Below are positions 52,250 through 64,000 of a stretch of 64,000 nucleotides of DNA, piece by piece (position 1 is the first letter of the stretch; each line of letters begins with the position of its first letter). The stretch is from Paramacrobiotus metropolitanus (lineage: Eukaryota > Tardigrada > Eutardigrada > Parachela > Macrobiotidae). Below the pieces are notes generated by a model. That model saw nothing but the letters and a program-made list of their open reading frames with translations, ran no database searches and was not told the DNA's origin. Made by a program: the position numbers and the translations under genes. The DNA lies in the NCBI RefSeq assembly GCF_019649055.1, contig NW_026570282.1:434001-498000 (forward strand), given 5' to 3'.

Positions 52250-53939
52250 TTAAGATGAACGATGAAAAAGACTCTTAACAGCGTTTCGCATATCTTCAGA
52301 GTAGGCATGATAGAGTAAAGGATTCAAAAAACAATGTATAAAAGTGGAAAATGTTGCCAGTTGGTAGAATACGTGTGTCGCCCATTTAGAATCTAGCGCC
52401 GCCACGAAATAGTAAATATCCGCTGGGAGACAGAATACAATCACCGACAGCACGAGGGCCGATAATAACCGGAAAGCTTTTCGGTCTTTGTTCGGCCTTC
52501 TCTGTCTCATGGACGTTGACAAGGTATCGACAGCGTAATTGGTCTGTGATTTAGCAATTCCTTCCAACCGTAAAGGCTGCTCCTCATTCTTTCCTTGCCG
52601 GAAGTCTGCAAATGTATCCTTTGTATGCATGACTATTGGGCACCAGAACATGAATATTTCTCCAGATGCATTTATTTTAAGAAAATACGAGTACATGCCG
52701 TGACGCCCACTGTATCAGTAATGTACTAGTATTGTTCCCTGCCCGCACAAAATGCGTAGATATACGTATGCATTTGGTGGGTTACGATTTCGTTGTTTAT
52801 TGCTCAGAATTAATAATGTCAGCTTTTCCGAATATGTATTCAGTGAAATGTAGGAAGGAAATGCATAATACTTCGATAAATCCATTTGTCGAATTTTCGC
52901 TGTAAATGTACTTCTTGTGTCCAGCCATAAATTCGGTATGCGCAATCTGGTTGACATTTCATTTAGAAAGCCGGGATTTAATATTAATGTTATGAGGAAC
53001 TTCTAGAATTTTTGTTAACGATTTTTATTTTTGCTTTTGAATCATGCAGAATTAAAGCCAGTACAATATGAGTACCACCTTAGTTACAGTGTAGTAAACT
53101 CCGAATTGCTGCACTTTTTTACTCAACAATTAACAGTAACGCAGTTATAATAAGATAACTTCAGTTTAATTAAAACGTACACAATAGCTATTGTTAGCTA
53201 CAGTTTATGAGCGTCTTATAATTAGCTCACCTGAGTCTAGACTATTTGAACTGGGAGTGTCCACAAATTTCTTCCTTGACCGCATTTTTAATGCAATGCG
53301 GATATAAGCGGTGATTGTAACGGTCTCGGGCAACCAAAAAACTAATATAACACACGTGATTAGCCATCCCGGATGCGCATGATAATCAATACTACATCGT
53401 TCCGATGCGGCATCATCGGGCAATGTCGCACGATCCAGCAAAATCGACGGAAGTATGAGCAGATGCAGCCAGATCCACACCATTGCTATAATGATCACAG
53501 AATACTTGGATGACTGATATTTCCGGTAGAACATGGGCCAACTAATGCACACGAGGCGATCGAGAGCCACCATGGCCATAGTCCATTCGGTCATGGCACT
53601 GAACATGAACTCAGAATACAGCCACGCAGTACATGCTCCCGATGAGAAGGGATAATATCCGTAATACGTTAAGGGACAGAAATTACCCAGGGAGGAGACC
53701 GAGAAAATAATATCCGATACGGCAATATTCAATAAATAAAAATTGAAATTGGTACGCAATTTGGGAAAACAGAGAATGGATATTGTAATTAGGATGTTGG
53801 CTATCAGTGATGACGCCAGCAGTAGTATTGCCAATAGACACAAAACGATCGACGGCTGCAGCCATGGGCCTGCCGTTTGATCCACGGGCATAGTAAGGGA
53901 TGCATTGGCGCCATGCCAAGAAAAGTCTGGATCTGACAT
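52250..53939 (-). CDS. Orphan class A (rhodopsin-like) GPCR
   Basis: Two exons (53939-53231, 52605-52250) give 354 aa in phase. Seven membrane segments are visible: TM1 SLIANILITISILCF, TM2 FYLLNIAVSDIIF, TM3 from the conserved Cys in GACTAWLYSEF to VALDRLVCISW, TM4 VIIIAMVWIWLHLLILPS, TM5 after CSIDYH, TM6 LVLSVIVFCLPADIYYF, and TM7 FLNPLLYHAYS. Counting from Cys3.25, position 3.32 is Glu instead of the aminergic Asp, the DRY motif is DRL, and the TM6 toggle Trp of CWxP is replaced (FCLP). The ligand is therefore unknown. The first ATG (53939) is used because the upstream in-frame extension lacks an ATG. Intron 1 lies in the third cytoplasmic loop. Confidence 0.88.
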
Positions 53940-55954
53940 TTGGGTCGTTAAAGGCAAATTTCGTTATCACATCAATGGGACTTGCACATGGGGCTTAGCG
54001 GAAAGCATTTGATCCGTGATATGTAATGTAGTTTCATGTAAATGGCAATAATAAAAAGCGGATCGGCCCCGGTTGTCGCTTTCGACAAACGTTCGAATTC
54101 AGTGTGTGTACATATGCGTATACATAACACCGAATATGGTTCGAAAAAACATACAACGGAAAATGTTTCTCTAAGAGTATTTCCGCATACCGCAATTAGC
54201 AGAGCGGCAACTGTATTATCATCGTAATAAAGACCACATCACACAGAATGATTATTATCTCATTCCAGAGACAGTGGCACCGGCGACTTTCGGAAAATGC
54301 ACCGACAAATGCCCACAGCATCATAGCAGAACCTCACTAAATAGTAAGGTCATTAACTCATATCCATGCGCTACGCTACGTTGACCGGTAAGACCGACGT
54401 TTCCCCGGCATCCACAGATCGAGCGTGAACAGCAGCTGCCGTTGGGTGAATCGAGCGGAACCGGGACTCGCTGGAGAGGGGTTTGTCAGGTAGACAGCGC
54501 CATGCTGCAGCTCTCCAGCCGGGAGGCGTGTCCGGTTGTAATGGCTTGTTATAATGGGCAGGATTTTCATGTCATCAGGGCCGAATGAAATTACACTGGT
54601 CGGACCGAAGCGCTCATGTACGCTTTTTTAACTGTATGAAACGGATTCCCTATGGTTCGGGATGAAAGTGACGGCAGTAGCAAATTGAGCAAGTTATAAA
54701 TGTGCATCGAAATGCCTGTAATGCCTTCATGGCGATCGGCTTTACAGCTCTACACACTCTGCTGGCCGTTTTAACCTAATTATAATGTTATGCAGGACAA
54801 GATCCCTAAGTTTTCAGCTTTGCGATCAGTTTTATCTTCTTAACCTCTGCAGCTTTCCATTATTATCTTTGTATTTTGAAGATTGCAACTGCGTGAATTT
54901 TTTGGTTGGTAGCTTCTACCTTTAAAAACTTGCACGCGATACGGACACTACAGAATACCATCATACACCTGATTGTACTGTTAGGAGTACAACTAGTGAC
55001 ATTAAAAGGAGAATCGTGATTGCGTGACAGATAAGCGGTTAATTTTTCATTCAGCGGCCACACGAAATGGATATTATCTCTTCCAGTTTCCAAATATTAT
55101 CTCTTTTTTCTGTTCTTCTTCCTTTAAAAAGTAATGAGATGAGATTTCAAGATGAAAACAAAATGTTTGTATCAAAATATTTGTATCACTCCCGTTCCTT
55201 TCTTATTACAGCAGATATTATGGCAAGTCGGATTGAGTTCGAGGGTTGACTGCGCGACAAAATTTTGATTACTGATGATACTAATTATTGCGAGGCGAAT
55301 TCTCAGACATACACCAGCTACAGATAAATTATGAAGGGCGAACCATCAGCGCGCTCTTGCATAAGAAAACGGCCATACGAAGAATATTATGCCGTAGTAT
55401 CTCTCATGTAACTGAAATGGCTCGACAAGGGTCAGTAATGATTTTGTTATTAGGTCCGAGACGACTTGATTTTCCTTCAAGGAGCATTAACGTATCGTTT
55501 ACTCGACTAGCACTTCCGCTCCGTTGTCTGATTATTGGAGCTGTCAAGCATACAATCAAGTGTGACGAATGCGCATCGCCGAATCTAACTCTTTGCCATA
55601 GTTGTAAGCAAACTTTCTGGAAAACATTGCACAGAAATTAATCGTATATTTTAATATTACGTATATAATACACAAAATCATTCTGCATAGACTTCATTAG
55701 TTAGTACGATATACAGTACAAAATCATATACCGCAAATTAGGGATAGTTTTTCCGAAGTCACCTACATACTAGGGTAGTATTTGCAAAAGGCTGTTCGTC
55801 ACCTTTAATATGAAAAAAAGAGTATACCTGAATTGGGTTATTAATTCTGAACATGCTGTTATTATTTTAGAGCACCACAGATAACTCATTTACTTGGGCA
55901 AATAAATTTGCACGCATTAGAAAAGCAGCTTAGAAGGTAATTTTTAGTTTTCTG
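53940..55954. other. Intergenic, GPCR upstream and SLC46-B downstream
   Basis: 2.0 kb with no recognised gene. A plus-strand ORF at 55288-55641 (117 codons) ends in a Cys pattern (CDECASPNLTLCHSC) but has no recognised domain or splice context. The GPCR promoter should be in this block. Confidence 0.35.
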
Positions 55955-58900
55955 TTACAACGAGTAAATTTCGTTTTGTCGATCCCAGTCAATGTAACAA
56001 AAGATGGCCAATGAGAGTACAAAAGCAAAGCTGCCCAACACGAAACAAAATCCGGGCCACCATGCCACGGTCAAAGCGAAGATGCTTCCGAAAAACAGGG
56101 ACTGGAAGAGTGGGGCAATAGCTTGGAGTGTAGCATAGGCGGACATCAGCTTTCCCAGTTCATCTCGAGCAACCATGGGCACCAGCATAGCCCTGGCTAG
56201 AACAACATGGAAGTTGCGTAGTATCCCGGTGGCTGCAGCCACGAGCAGCGTTGCTGTCGAGTTGGAGAAGGCATAACCATAGCTGCATAGTACAGCGGAA
56301 ATGCAACTTATTATTGCTATCCAAATGTCGGAAGCGGCCAGCACACGGAATAAGGGCACCAGCAGAGCCAGTGCGAGTCCCACAGCGACATTCTGAACCG
56401 ATATGAACTTAGTAAATGTTGCAACATCCCAGGAGAATGGAGATTTTTCTGTTATCAGCTGAAGCGCAGTCTGATCACCTGAAGAATTAACAGGAGAAAG
56501 ATTAGTCTGCTGTTGACACGGATTCCCATGAGCACAACAGTGCTGGATTAACACAGAAATTCTATAGAAGGGGCATATCTCTCTATAGACACAGGATCGA
56601 AGTCATTTGATACATATTTAATACATTAATCCATATTTGCAGTTAATGTAATCATACATGATCATGATCCCCGACAGAGACTTATAATATGTGAAATTAC
56701 TTGTGTATATAATGTACGCCATTAATATTACATACTATTGTTGTGGGTATACTTAATTGACTGGATTCTAAAGTGTAGTCAAATTTTTTAAGCATATTGT
56801 ACCTATGCATTGATAACAGCTGCCTGTTGTGCTCGAGTGCACCATACGTAGTGTTTGAACAAAAAGACTACTATATTCGTTTTGATTCTGTTAATATAAC
56901 ATTTCTCATTAACAAATACTTGGTGTGCTGTCAGTATTTTTTTATCCAGCGGGCAAATGTTTTATAGTAAGTATTGAACGCTTTTCGTACCTACTAGCGT
57001 TACTTACCCAAAAATATTAAGCCAAGTGCAGTGGATAACAACAGCAGATGGATATGCTTTCTCGTATTCCCCACCCTTTTCTTTCCTAGCACGGCCGCAT
57101 TATCCAGCAAATTCTTTGTGGTGAATACCGCGCAGCTGAATTGCTGGGACGTTCCAAATACACCACGTTCCTTTACAAACACCAGCACATAGCTCACAGC
57201 CAGGATAGGCAATGTCCCAAAGATGAACAACGGTATAGTAAATCCGTATTTCGACAGCAACTGACCACCGGCCAGTATGCCGGCCGTTTTCCCCACGAGC
57301 AGCGAGCCATCCACTAGAGCGACCGCCGTCGATCGATTCTCCGCAGTAGTATAGTCGGCTACGTAAGAAAACACCGCCATAAGGAGCACGACCCAACCTC
57401 CAAAAAGCGACATGGAAAACGGAGATAAGAGAAGGATGTAGGGATGCAGAGGATAATTAGCCGCCAGTGTGGTGACAAATGCTGACAGGATAAACCCCAA
57501 AAATGGCAATGCCATCGGAAGTTTCCGGCCAAAGTTGTCACTCCAAGAGCCTGAAGTTAAATGACAAGCAAATTCAGTTGTACGTACTGATCTTCCTCTC
57601 CATGTCTTAACTTAAACTTTAAATGTACAGAAATTATATAATATGGACTGTGGCGAATATGAAATTGTATCAACTTCACCACTTGATGTGCAGTATTTTG
57701 CGCCTACACTTTGTCCAGTTGGATAACTATTCAGTAACATTCGAGATACATAGTTTTATCGCTTGATACAATTATAGCCACTTGTTGTTAGATATTTTTG
57801 AAGCAGTAGGGAAATTACAAATCTTGTCGGTCAATCTCACCCATAAACAGCGTAATGAATAAACATGGAACACTCGACAGGAGGCCACTGATGGCAGTGA
57901 TTTTTGCGGTGGCTTCGGTGGTCTCCGCACCGATGTCCGAAGCATTGTTTCCGGTAAAGTTTGCCAGATCCAGACAGATAGTTCGTGTAAAATTAAAGTT
58001 GTACTCACATATCTGCAAATTATTTTTTTACCCTAAAGTGACACATGAATACGTACTACCCCACATGCCGGTTAATTATTTGTACTTCTATAGAAAAACG
58101 AACTCAATTGTTTTGCTTGCAGATAAATTACTTCATTCCTTTACCGATCGGTTAAAAAACTTGCTTTATCTCAACATGCATAATATGTAGAATTGCAGTT
58201 CTATGTAGAAAAATAGTTATTTCTATCCCTGACCACGGGTAAGAAAGATCTCCTTTACCCCATTGTACGTTCGAGTATCGTCATTTCGTGATCTTCAGTC
58301 TACCAAAAAAATATGAATAAAGTACAACGTAAGACTTTCTGGGGTACTTGCAAAGTAATTTATACGAGTAACTGACTGCGAATTTACGAGCACCATCTAA
58401 AAGCAAACCCATTGCAAAAACTGATTTCATTCAGTTCATGGGAGGCGAGACAATGACTGAGTTACTGCGCTATATCAATATCAATAGATTCATATATCCT
58501 TACGTCCTTATTTTTTGGAAATGATCTCCTAAATCAAGATTGATTTTTCAATAAGTTGATAATTTTATAAAATTGAGCATCGTGCAAACGTTCCTACCTT
58601 CATCTTTAAAAAAATTTTAAGTTTTGGAGAAAGGTCTAAAAAAGTTTTTAGAAGCTGCAGTACTTAAAGGTTGTTAGTACTTAAAGGTTGTTAGTTTTGG
58701 AAATTATCTCCTAATTCGAGGTTCCATTTGTGAAGCTTTTGATTGTTTTATAAAATCCAGCATCTTCTAAAGCTTCCTACCTGCAGCTTGGAAAAAATTT
58801 TGGTTTCCGGAACGTTTTCAAAAACCCTTTCAAACATTCAGTACTTAGCGTTTAAAGTTCATAGAAATTTCCAGTAAACTCTATAAAAGTCTCGAATGAG

Positions 58901-60558
58901 CAAATACAAGTTTCGCAACTTAGCAGCCTAAACTATAGTTATTTAAAATTGTCAATCCCATCAAACTTATAATTTTTTTTTTAATTCTTGAAACCTTTAA
59001 GATGTTTTTAAATCTGTTTGAATACCTCTAAATAACTATAAATGTTTCGAAAGTCGGCTCCAAAGCTTTTACATTTCCAGAATTTCTAAATATTTCGACT
59101 CGGCCCCGCGCAGCGGGGCCGTTACCTCTATGTTTTTGAGCCTCCAAAGTTTCGAAATTTAAAAAAATCTATTATCTAGAAATTTGAGTACCTCAATATC
59201 TCACGGTCTAAATTGTCTAATTTATATGTAATTTCTAAATATCTAAAAGCCAGCCCGCGGCCCGTTTACCGTATTCACTCACATAGCGGCTCTGTGGTAC
59301 TGGTGGTAGCGTGGGTATTCACTAACCCCAAAATCTAATAAATATGTATTTATTTTATTTTTATAAATACTCAAGAGCTTGACTGAATGGCCAAAAATCT
59401 TACAGTTAGTAGCTAAAGATGCAGCCTGCCAGGTCACCTTGGGCAACCGTTAATTGTTTCTCACAAGTTTCCATTAATTCTGCGCTAAAACATCGGCTGA
59501 ATGGTTTTTGCGAGCATCGTGTAAATGATCCCACTTCATTCATTTAATCACCGTTTAAATATTATCGGTCGTACAAAAAAATTCAAGTTTTCAGTTCGTT
59601 AGATCGGCAATATAAAGTTACGTTAAAAACGTAAAAAAGAACCGTGAAAAATGCAAACAAAACAAAAAATTGCGGAGACTTTCACAGTTTTTATAACACT
59701 AGTCGAATTTAACCGGAAAGCTTGAAAACTGTCCTCATTTCTACATGTTAAAATATTTTCGTAGCTGGCCTCGCTGGGGTTTCATATATAAAATATTTTT
59801 ATTGCTGTACGAAGTATATTCTGCATTTTTTTCATTACTCCATACCTCGAACACAACTGGTCGCGCGCTAGCGCGACCGATACTTGTACGTTAATAACGT
59901 TACTGCAGTACGTGCATTACTGTATTTTTTCAAATAAACAGTAGAGGTACTGCAATGCATATTTTTTAATTCTCCCAAATTTAGCTGTACCTATTTAAGA
60001 TTGTTTTTTAAAACCTTTACAAGCTCTCTAAAGTTTGTTAAAAGATTTTACAGTTATGTAGTACAATCCTCACTTGAAATTCAGCTGTTCTGGAATTTTG
60101 AATTACTGTACGAGTACGCTACTAATGAAATATAAATAATCCGGTAAGAAACTTAAGTTTTGTACGCAGAGCTTTGTGTACTAATAACTATTACAAAAAC
60201 TTCTGAATTTGAAACAGAAGAATTAACCACTCACTCGGCTTTTGAAAAGTTCAACAATCAGTGGTTCGTAGATGCCGAGAGCCAACCCTAACATGGCTAC
60301 AATCGGCACCATGAGCAGTGTAGCTGACAATGGACCTGGAGAATCGGCGGCAATTTCTGGTTCCATTTCTGGTATGGTCCCGTAGTGGTTAGAGGAGTCG
60401 CGCCGCTTCACTTTCTGTGGCAATAAAAAGTCCTTTTCCGGCTCGATCACCTCTGGGTAGACTGACCCCAGAGCCAGGTTTCGTTGTTTTTTGGACTTCA
60501 TGGGTTTATCTTTAGGCTTCGACACCGCGATCAAAGTATCGGTTTCCGAATCATCCAT
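55955..60558 (-). CDS. SLC46-family MFS transporter, paralogue B
   Basis: Four exons (60558-60235, 58012-57841, 57550-57008, 56478-55955) give 520 aa in phase. The N-terminal cytosolic part is Lys-rich and TM1 is LLMVPIVAMLGLALGIYEP. The extracellular loop 1 has paired Cys (ICEYNF, TICLDL) and N-glycosylation sites (NFTGNNAS). Motif A reads GSWSDNFGRKLPM. The C-terminal half has ARDELGKLMSAYATLQA and ends in CYIDWDRQNEIYSL. It aligns along its whole length with paralogue A. Exon 3 here corresponds to exons 3 and 4 of A, and exon 4 to exons 5 and 6, so intron loss or gain followed duplication. Intron 1 is 2.2 kb and repeat-rich. Substrate unknown. Confidence 0.9.
58513..58811. repeat. Diverged tandem repeat, period about 182 bp
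   Basis: Within intron 1 of SLC46-B, ttttggaaatgatctcct at 58513 recurs as ttttggaaattatctcct at 58695. The unit ends ttcctacct... plus an A-run at about 58590 and about 58774 also match. A 17-bp exact duplicate (tacttaaaggttgttag, 58661-58694) sits at the junction. Confidence 0.6.
59101..59121. repeat. GC-rich 9-bp stem hairpin in AT-rich intron
   Basis: CGGCCCCGC, loop GCA, GCGGGGCCG: a perfect stem in otherwise AT-rich intron sequence. A similar hairpin lies 740 bp further on, so a dispersed hairpin element is possible. Confidence 0.7.
59859..59878. repeat. GC-rich 8-bp stem hairpin
   Basis: GGTCGCGC, loop GCTA, GCGCGACC. Same intron as the hairpin at 59101-59121; unrelated in sequence but similar in form. 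Confidence 0.65.
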
Positions 60559-61242
60559 TTTATAAAATAAGAGTTTTAAAAAGTCAAACAATTTGATAAG
60601 CTGAATCTCTAAATCTGGTGAGTTTCGTTAGTGAATAGTTCGAAGTAAAGGAGAACGTATCCAAACTTTGAACGCGTGCGCTTTGCGCACGGTTATCGCT
60701 CCCGGTAAACACTGCCAGATACCAGTTTCCCAACAACTCTGATAAGAAATGCAACTTATCATCTAATGAATCCAATCAGAACTGGTATCCTTATCGGCAG
60801 CAGGCTAAAACAAACTGAAGAAGACGATCAAAACAAGTCTGAAGATCACTTAAATTAGTTTTGTTCTGGCGGGTCAAATGATTTTCTCGTACGACAAGTT
60901 TGCCGGCCATTTTGGTTGTGCCGGAAACCAACAATGTGTAAGGGCAAACAAATTAAGCGATTTACATCTAGTTATTACAGATTTGGGGCAAAAGTTTTTG
61001 TGCAATTCGTTTTAATTAGCGCCAATAAATACGCTTATTATGCATGCGCTGTTTTGCCAACGGTGAGGTTGCTAATGACCCGATAAAGTACAGTACAATT
61101 TTAATAGTTGTAACCGTTTAAGTATTCCATTCGTGCAGATATATATCTTGAAACTGTTCATGGAAATTAACTCCGAAGGCTAGATTTTGGTTTTAACAAT
61201 ACGCCCAGTATATTGTGGAGATTGCCCGCCTAGGGTTGAGTA
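60559..61242. other. Intergenic, SLC46-B upstream and LRR gene downstream
   Basis: About 680 bp, no supported gene; presumably the SLC46-B promoter and the LRR gene 3' UTR. Confidence 0.4.
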
Positions 61243-63013
61243 TTATCGAAAAAGCGTAATAATAAAGTTAGTGAAGTACAACAAAAATATGAAATTAAGC
61301 AACGCATGTGAATGCCTTCGCTGCACAGAATCTTGAGATCCGCTGCACTGGAGGCCCGGCACACAGGATCGCAGGCGATCTCTATTTAAAGGGCGCAGAA
61401 TTGGTTTAGACACAGTAACGGTTTGGGTTTTGGGACGGCATAATGTGGCATTCCATAGTGATAACATGGGGACACCGTTTCCTTCGCATAGTAATTCATG
61501 GCTTTGATCACTGGTGGGATTCTCTCGCTCCAGCCAGCAAATAAACCAATCCATATTATTTCCACAGAATAAAGGATTACCTAACAAAAAACCGAAATCG
61601 ATAACAGTACTTTGCATTAGGAGTATGTAAAATTCAATTAGGCTGTAATGTTAAACTGAATAAATAAAAGTGGAAAATTTTTAATTTCGGATGAACAACT
61701 AGTAAACTAAGTAAATGTGTAACTGTAGGTTGTGATATTTCGACACTATAAGACGCAAAAAGCAGCCACTTCCATATGATTCCGAAGGGATCTTTGCCTG
61801 CGCACATGTCTTGGCTTAATTCTGCACTTGTTTTTCGGTCCATCAATTAAAAATACCTGTGAGACTTGCAATTAATGCAACTTTTATTGATGAACCGTGG
61901 TAATTACTTATTTGGGCGATTGCAACAGACAATTATTGTAAACAAACCTCTCAAATTCCAAGGTTTAACGAATTTCCTGATGCGGGCTGGAATATCGCGC
62001 GGTTTAAGGACGGAAAGATTATTGGCGCTTAAATCAACATCCGTATCATTTCTGATGTTCTTTAGCCCAACAGGGAAGTTGCTAATTAAGTTATCTCTCA
62101 GAATAATGCTCTCGATAACTGGCAGTTCAAAGATGGACGCCGGTATGTCGCGGATATGATTGCTAACCAGCCGGAGACTCTTCAGACCCGGCTTCAGCTG
62201 CTTCAGGGCGGTAAGAAACTCTTCCGGGATGCGGCTAATCTGATTGTGCTCTAAATGTAAGGCCGACAAGGAATATGGAAATGCCACAGCAGAAGGGATG
62301 GAATTGCTTTCCAGGGTTGATAAATAACCGTGATTGATTGTTAACGTCTGAAGATTACGCAAAGTGGTCAGAGCAGCATAAGGTATGTACCGGATGGGAT
62401 TTCCTGACAAGTCGAGTTGATACAAGTTGGTATTGTAACTGAACGCGTCATCGTCGATGCTCTCTACTAAACTGTCAACAATTGATAGGGACTCTAGATT
62501 GCTGTTTGGAAAAGCATTTGCTGGAATGCGTGGAGATCCAAATCCACCATCACGAAACTTCAGCCAATTCAGATTGGAAAGGTCACCGAGGAAAGTTAAC
62601 GGAAGTCGCAGGTCGGTGAAGTCGGATATCTCCAACCGGCTAACGCGGTGAGTGATATTCGCTAGTTTGTCGTGCCATGACTCCGATGAAAGGGATGCTG
62701 ATGTTTTGAGGCTGATCTTGATCCAGAAAGTAAACAATTTCTCTATCTGATTTAGGTCAAGAAGATCGTCCAAACCGTTGGAACACGATATGATAACTAG
62801 CTGACCGGCGACGGAGCAAGCGCAGGGAAGAACGATGGCCAGCAAATCATCGTTACAAGCTGATGGTAGGGCATATGCAGTTGCGGTAGTGTTTGTGTTT
62901 TTACGCTCTGCATTGCCCGTAGAAGCCACGGCGTAAGATGGTACTGACCACACATTCATCAACAGGTATACTTCAATTATGTATACAGCAGCTGAGATCC
63001 TACGCCCATCCAT
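61243..63013 (-). CDS. Extracellular leucine-rich-repeat protein, probably membrane-anchored
   Basis: Two exons (63013-61948, 61580-61243) give 467 aa in phase. A signal peptide (residues about 1-30, VYIIEVYLLMNVWSVPSYAVA) and a Cys-rich N-cap (LPCACSVAGQLVIISC) precede some eight leucine-rich repeats between about residues 110 and 345, for example NLYQLDLSGNPIRYIP and LKSLRLVSNHIRDIP. The LRR C-cap spans the intron: NPLFCGNNMDWFICWLE plus two later Cys. The last 22 residues are hydrophobic (LLNFIFLLYFTNFIITLF) with almost no cytosolic tail, which suits a GPI signal or a tail anchor. Many metazoan adhesion and innate-recognition LRR proteins look like this; no orthologue is named. Confidence 0.82.
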
Positions 63014-64000
63014 TTATGAACTCTCTAATAAATAAAAAAACGATATGCTTTTGAAAAGTTTGATACACCTGATAAGTATTCGTACGTGCGTGAAAATAAG
63101 TAATTATTGATAAGGACAAATACAAGCATCATTATACTGACTTCTTTAGACGTGTACAAACAGAATCCCACAGTAGACGCTCGCTAGTCATTTGTAGTGA
63201 TAAGCAACAACGAATAACATTAATATGGTCAAAAAGTAATATAGAAAAATTTCTTATCATTACTGTCGACAGTATTAACTGCAACTTGATGAGTCGTAAT
63301 ATTAGCATAGGAAGTAAAAACAATTGTCTATCGAATTTGGATAAATATTATACATACATATTAGGCCTTTCCATGGGGCTCACGATACTCTGGGATGCTA
63401 CGGGCAGTTTCCGCTGATAATTTTGGCCTTGACAGCCAAAAGAGTACACGAATAGACTTTAATCTTCCGTCATGCAAGAAGACCATTGATTGAAAACCAG
63501 CAAAATTGTACTGCTTCAGTATATAATTCTGACTAAGTGAATTAGAAAATACCGTTAAGCAAGATGTATCAATCTGTAGCGGTTGGTTGGTTAAAATCTG
63601 TTAAAAATAACAGATGCCATTCGTGGATATCAGTCATCCATGTACAGCACGCGGAATGTTCAAGGGAAAATGACCGGCCGGCTATCCACTAGAAAAACAA
63701 ATTAGCCGGCACAAATGCCACTGTGCACAAGCAATCAGTCGTAAAAATGGGATAGACTGTACGTGTTTGGGATAATTTGACAGTAAAATCCTTGTCGTAT
63801 ACCGCATCTCTCATAAACATTTTACGAGGTTTTCCAAATGAAAAATGATGACAGAATTAAGTGGGTCATTCATACAACATTAAAGTGGAATTCCTCACTA
63901 GAGCAACATCCTCATCTTCTCCGTATATACAATACGTACATTCCGCACAATACTTTTCCAACTATAGTATTTCTAGAAGTACTTGTGTACAATACGTAAA
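63014..64000. other. Intergenic, upstream of LRR gene to window edge
   Basis: Nearly 1 kb of AT-rich DNA with one featureless 63-codon minus ORF (63132-63323). Likely contains the LRR gene promoter. Confidence 0.4.

Noticed and set aside
1-64000. CRISPR arrays, operons, bacterial features
   Set aside because: The window is intron-rich animal DNA; no regularly spaced repeats with unique spacers were seen.

Overview
This is nuclear DNA of a small-genome invertebrate animal. The genes carry many short spliceosomal introns with GT/AG (occasionally GC/AG) borders, and every confident product is a metazoan protein: a delta-catenin ending in a PDZ ligand, PRC1, NIM1 kinase, an HMIT-type transporter, MYORG, and SLC46 carriers. 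The noncoding DNA is AT-rich. An ecdysozoan, perhaps a tardigrade, is my guess, but this rests on general impression and not on a diagnostic marker.

Layout. 1-281 (-): start of a Pro/Met-rich protein cut by the window edge, divergent from 882-2005 (+) mitochondrial ribosomal protein L11. 2390-13436 (-): complete delta-catenin/ARVCF gene, 15 coding exons. 15368-19538 (-): PRC1/MAP65 microtubule bundler. 21057-24554 (-): NIM1 kinase. 24.6-32.3 kb: gene-poor, with one retroelement relic and a few unproven ORFs. 32342-37358 (+): SLC2A13/HMIT-like carrier. 38073-40202 (-): lipid phosphate phosphatase. 41272-42171 (-): a small secreted protein of 15 perfect MGST repeats. 43.1-43.8 kb: a fold-back repeat. 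45549-48180 (+): MYORG-type GH31 glycosidase. 48350-63013 (-): four same-strand membrane or surface genes, namely an SLC46 carrier, a class A GPCR, a second SLC46 carrier and an LRR surface protein.

Exon chains were built by hand from splice sites. Each was accepted only when the reading phase matched at every junction and the total was divisible by three, so coding boundaries are fairly firm. UTRs and promoters were not resolved. There is no operon-like logic. The only visible local grouping is the SLC46 paralogue pair with a GPCR between them.

The most novel item is the two-exon MGST-repeat secreted protein: signal peptide, phase-matched intron, and a repeat array whose codons vary only at synonymous third positions.
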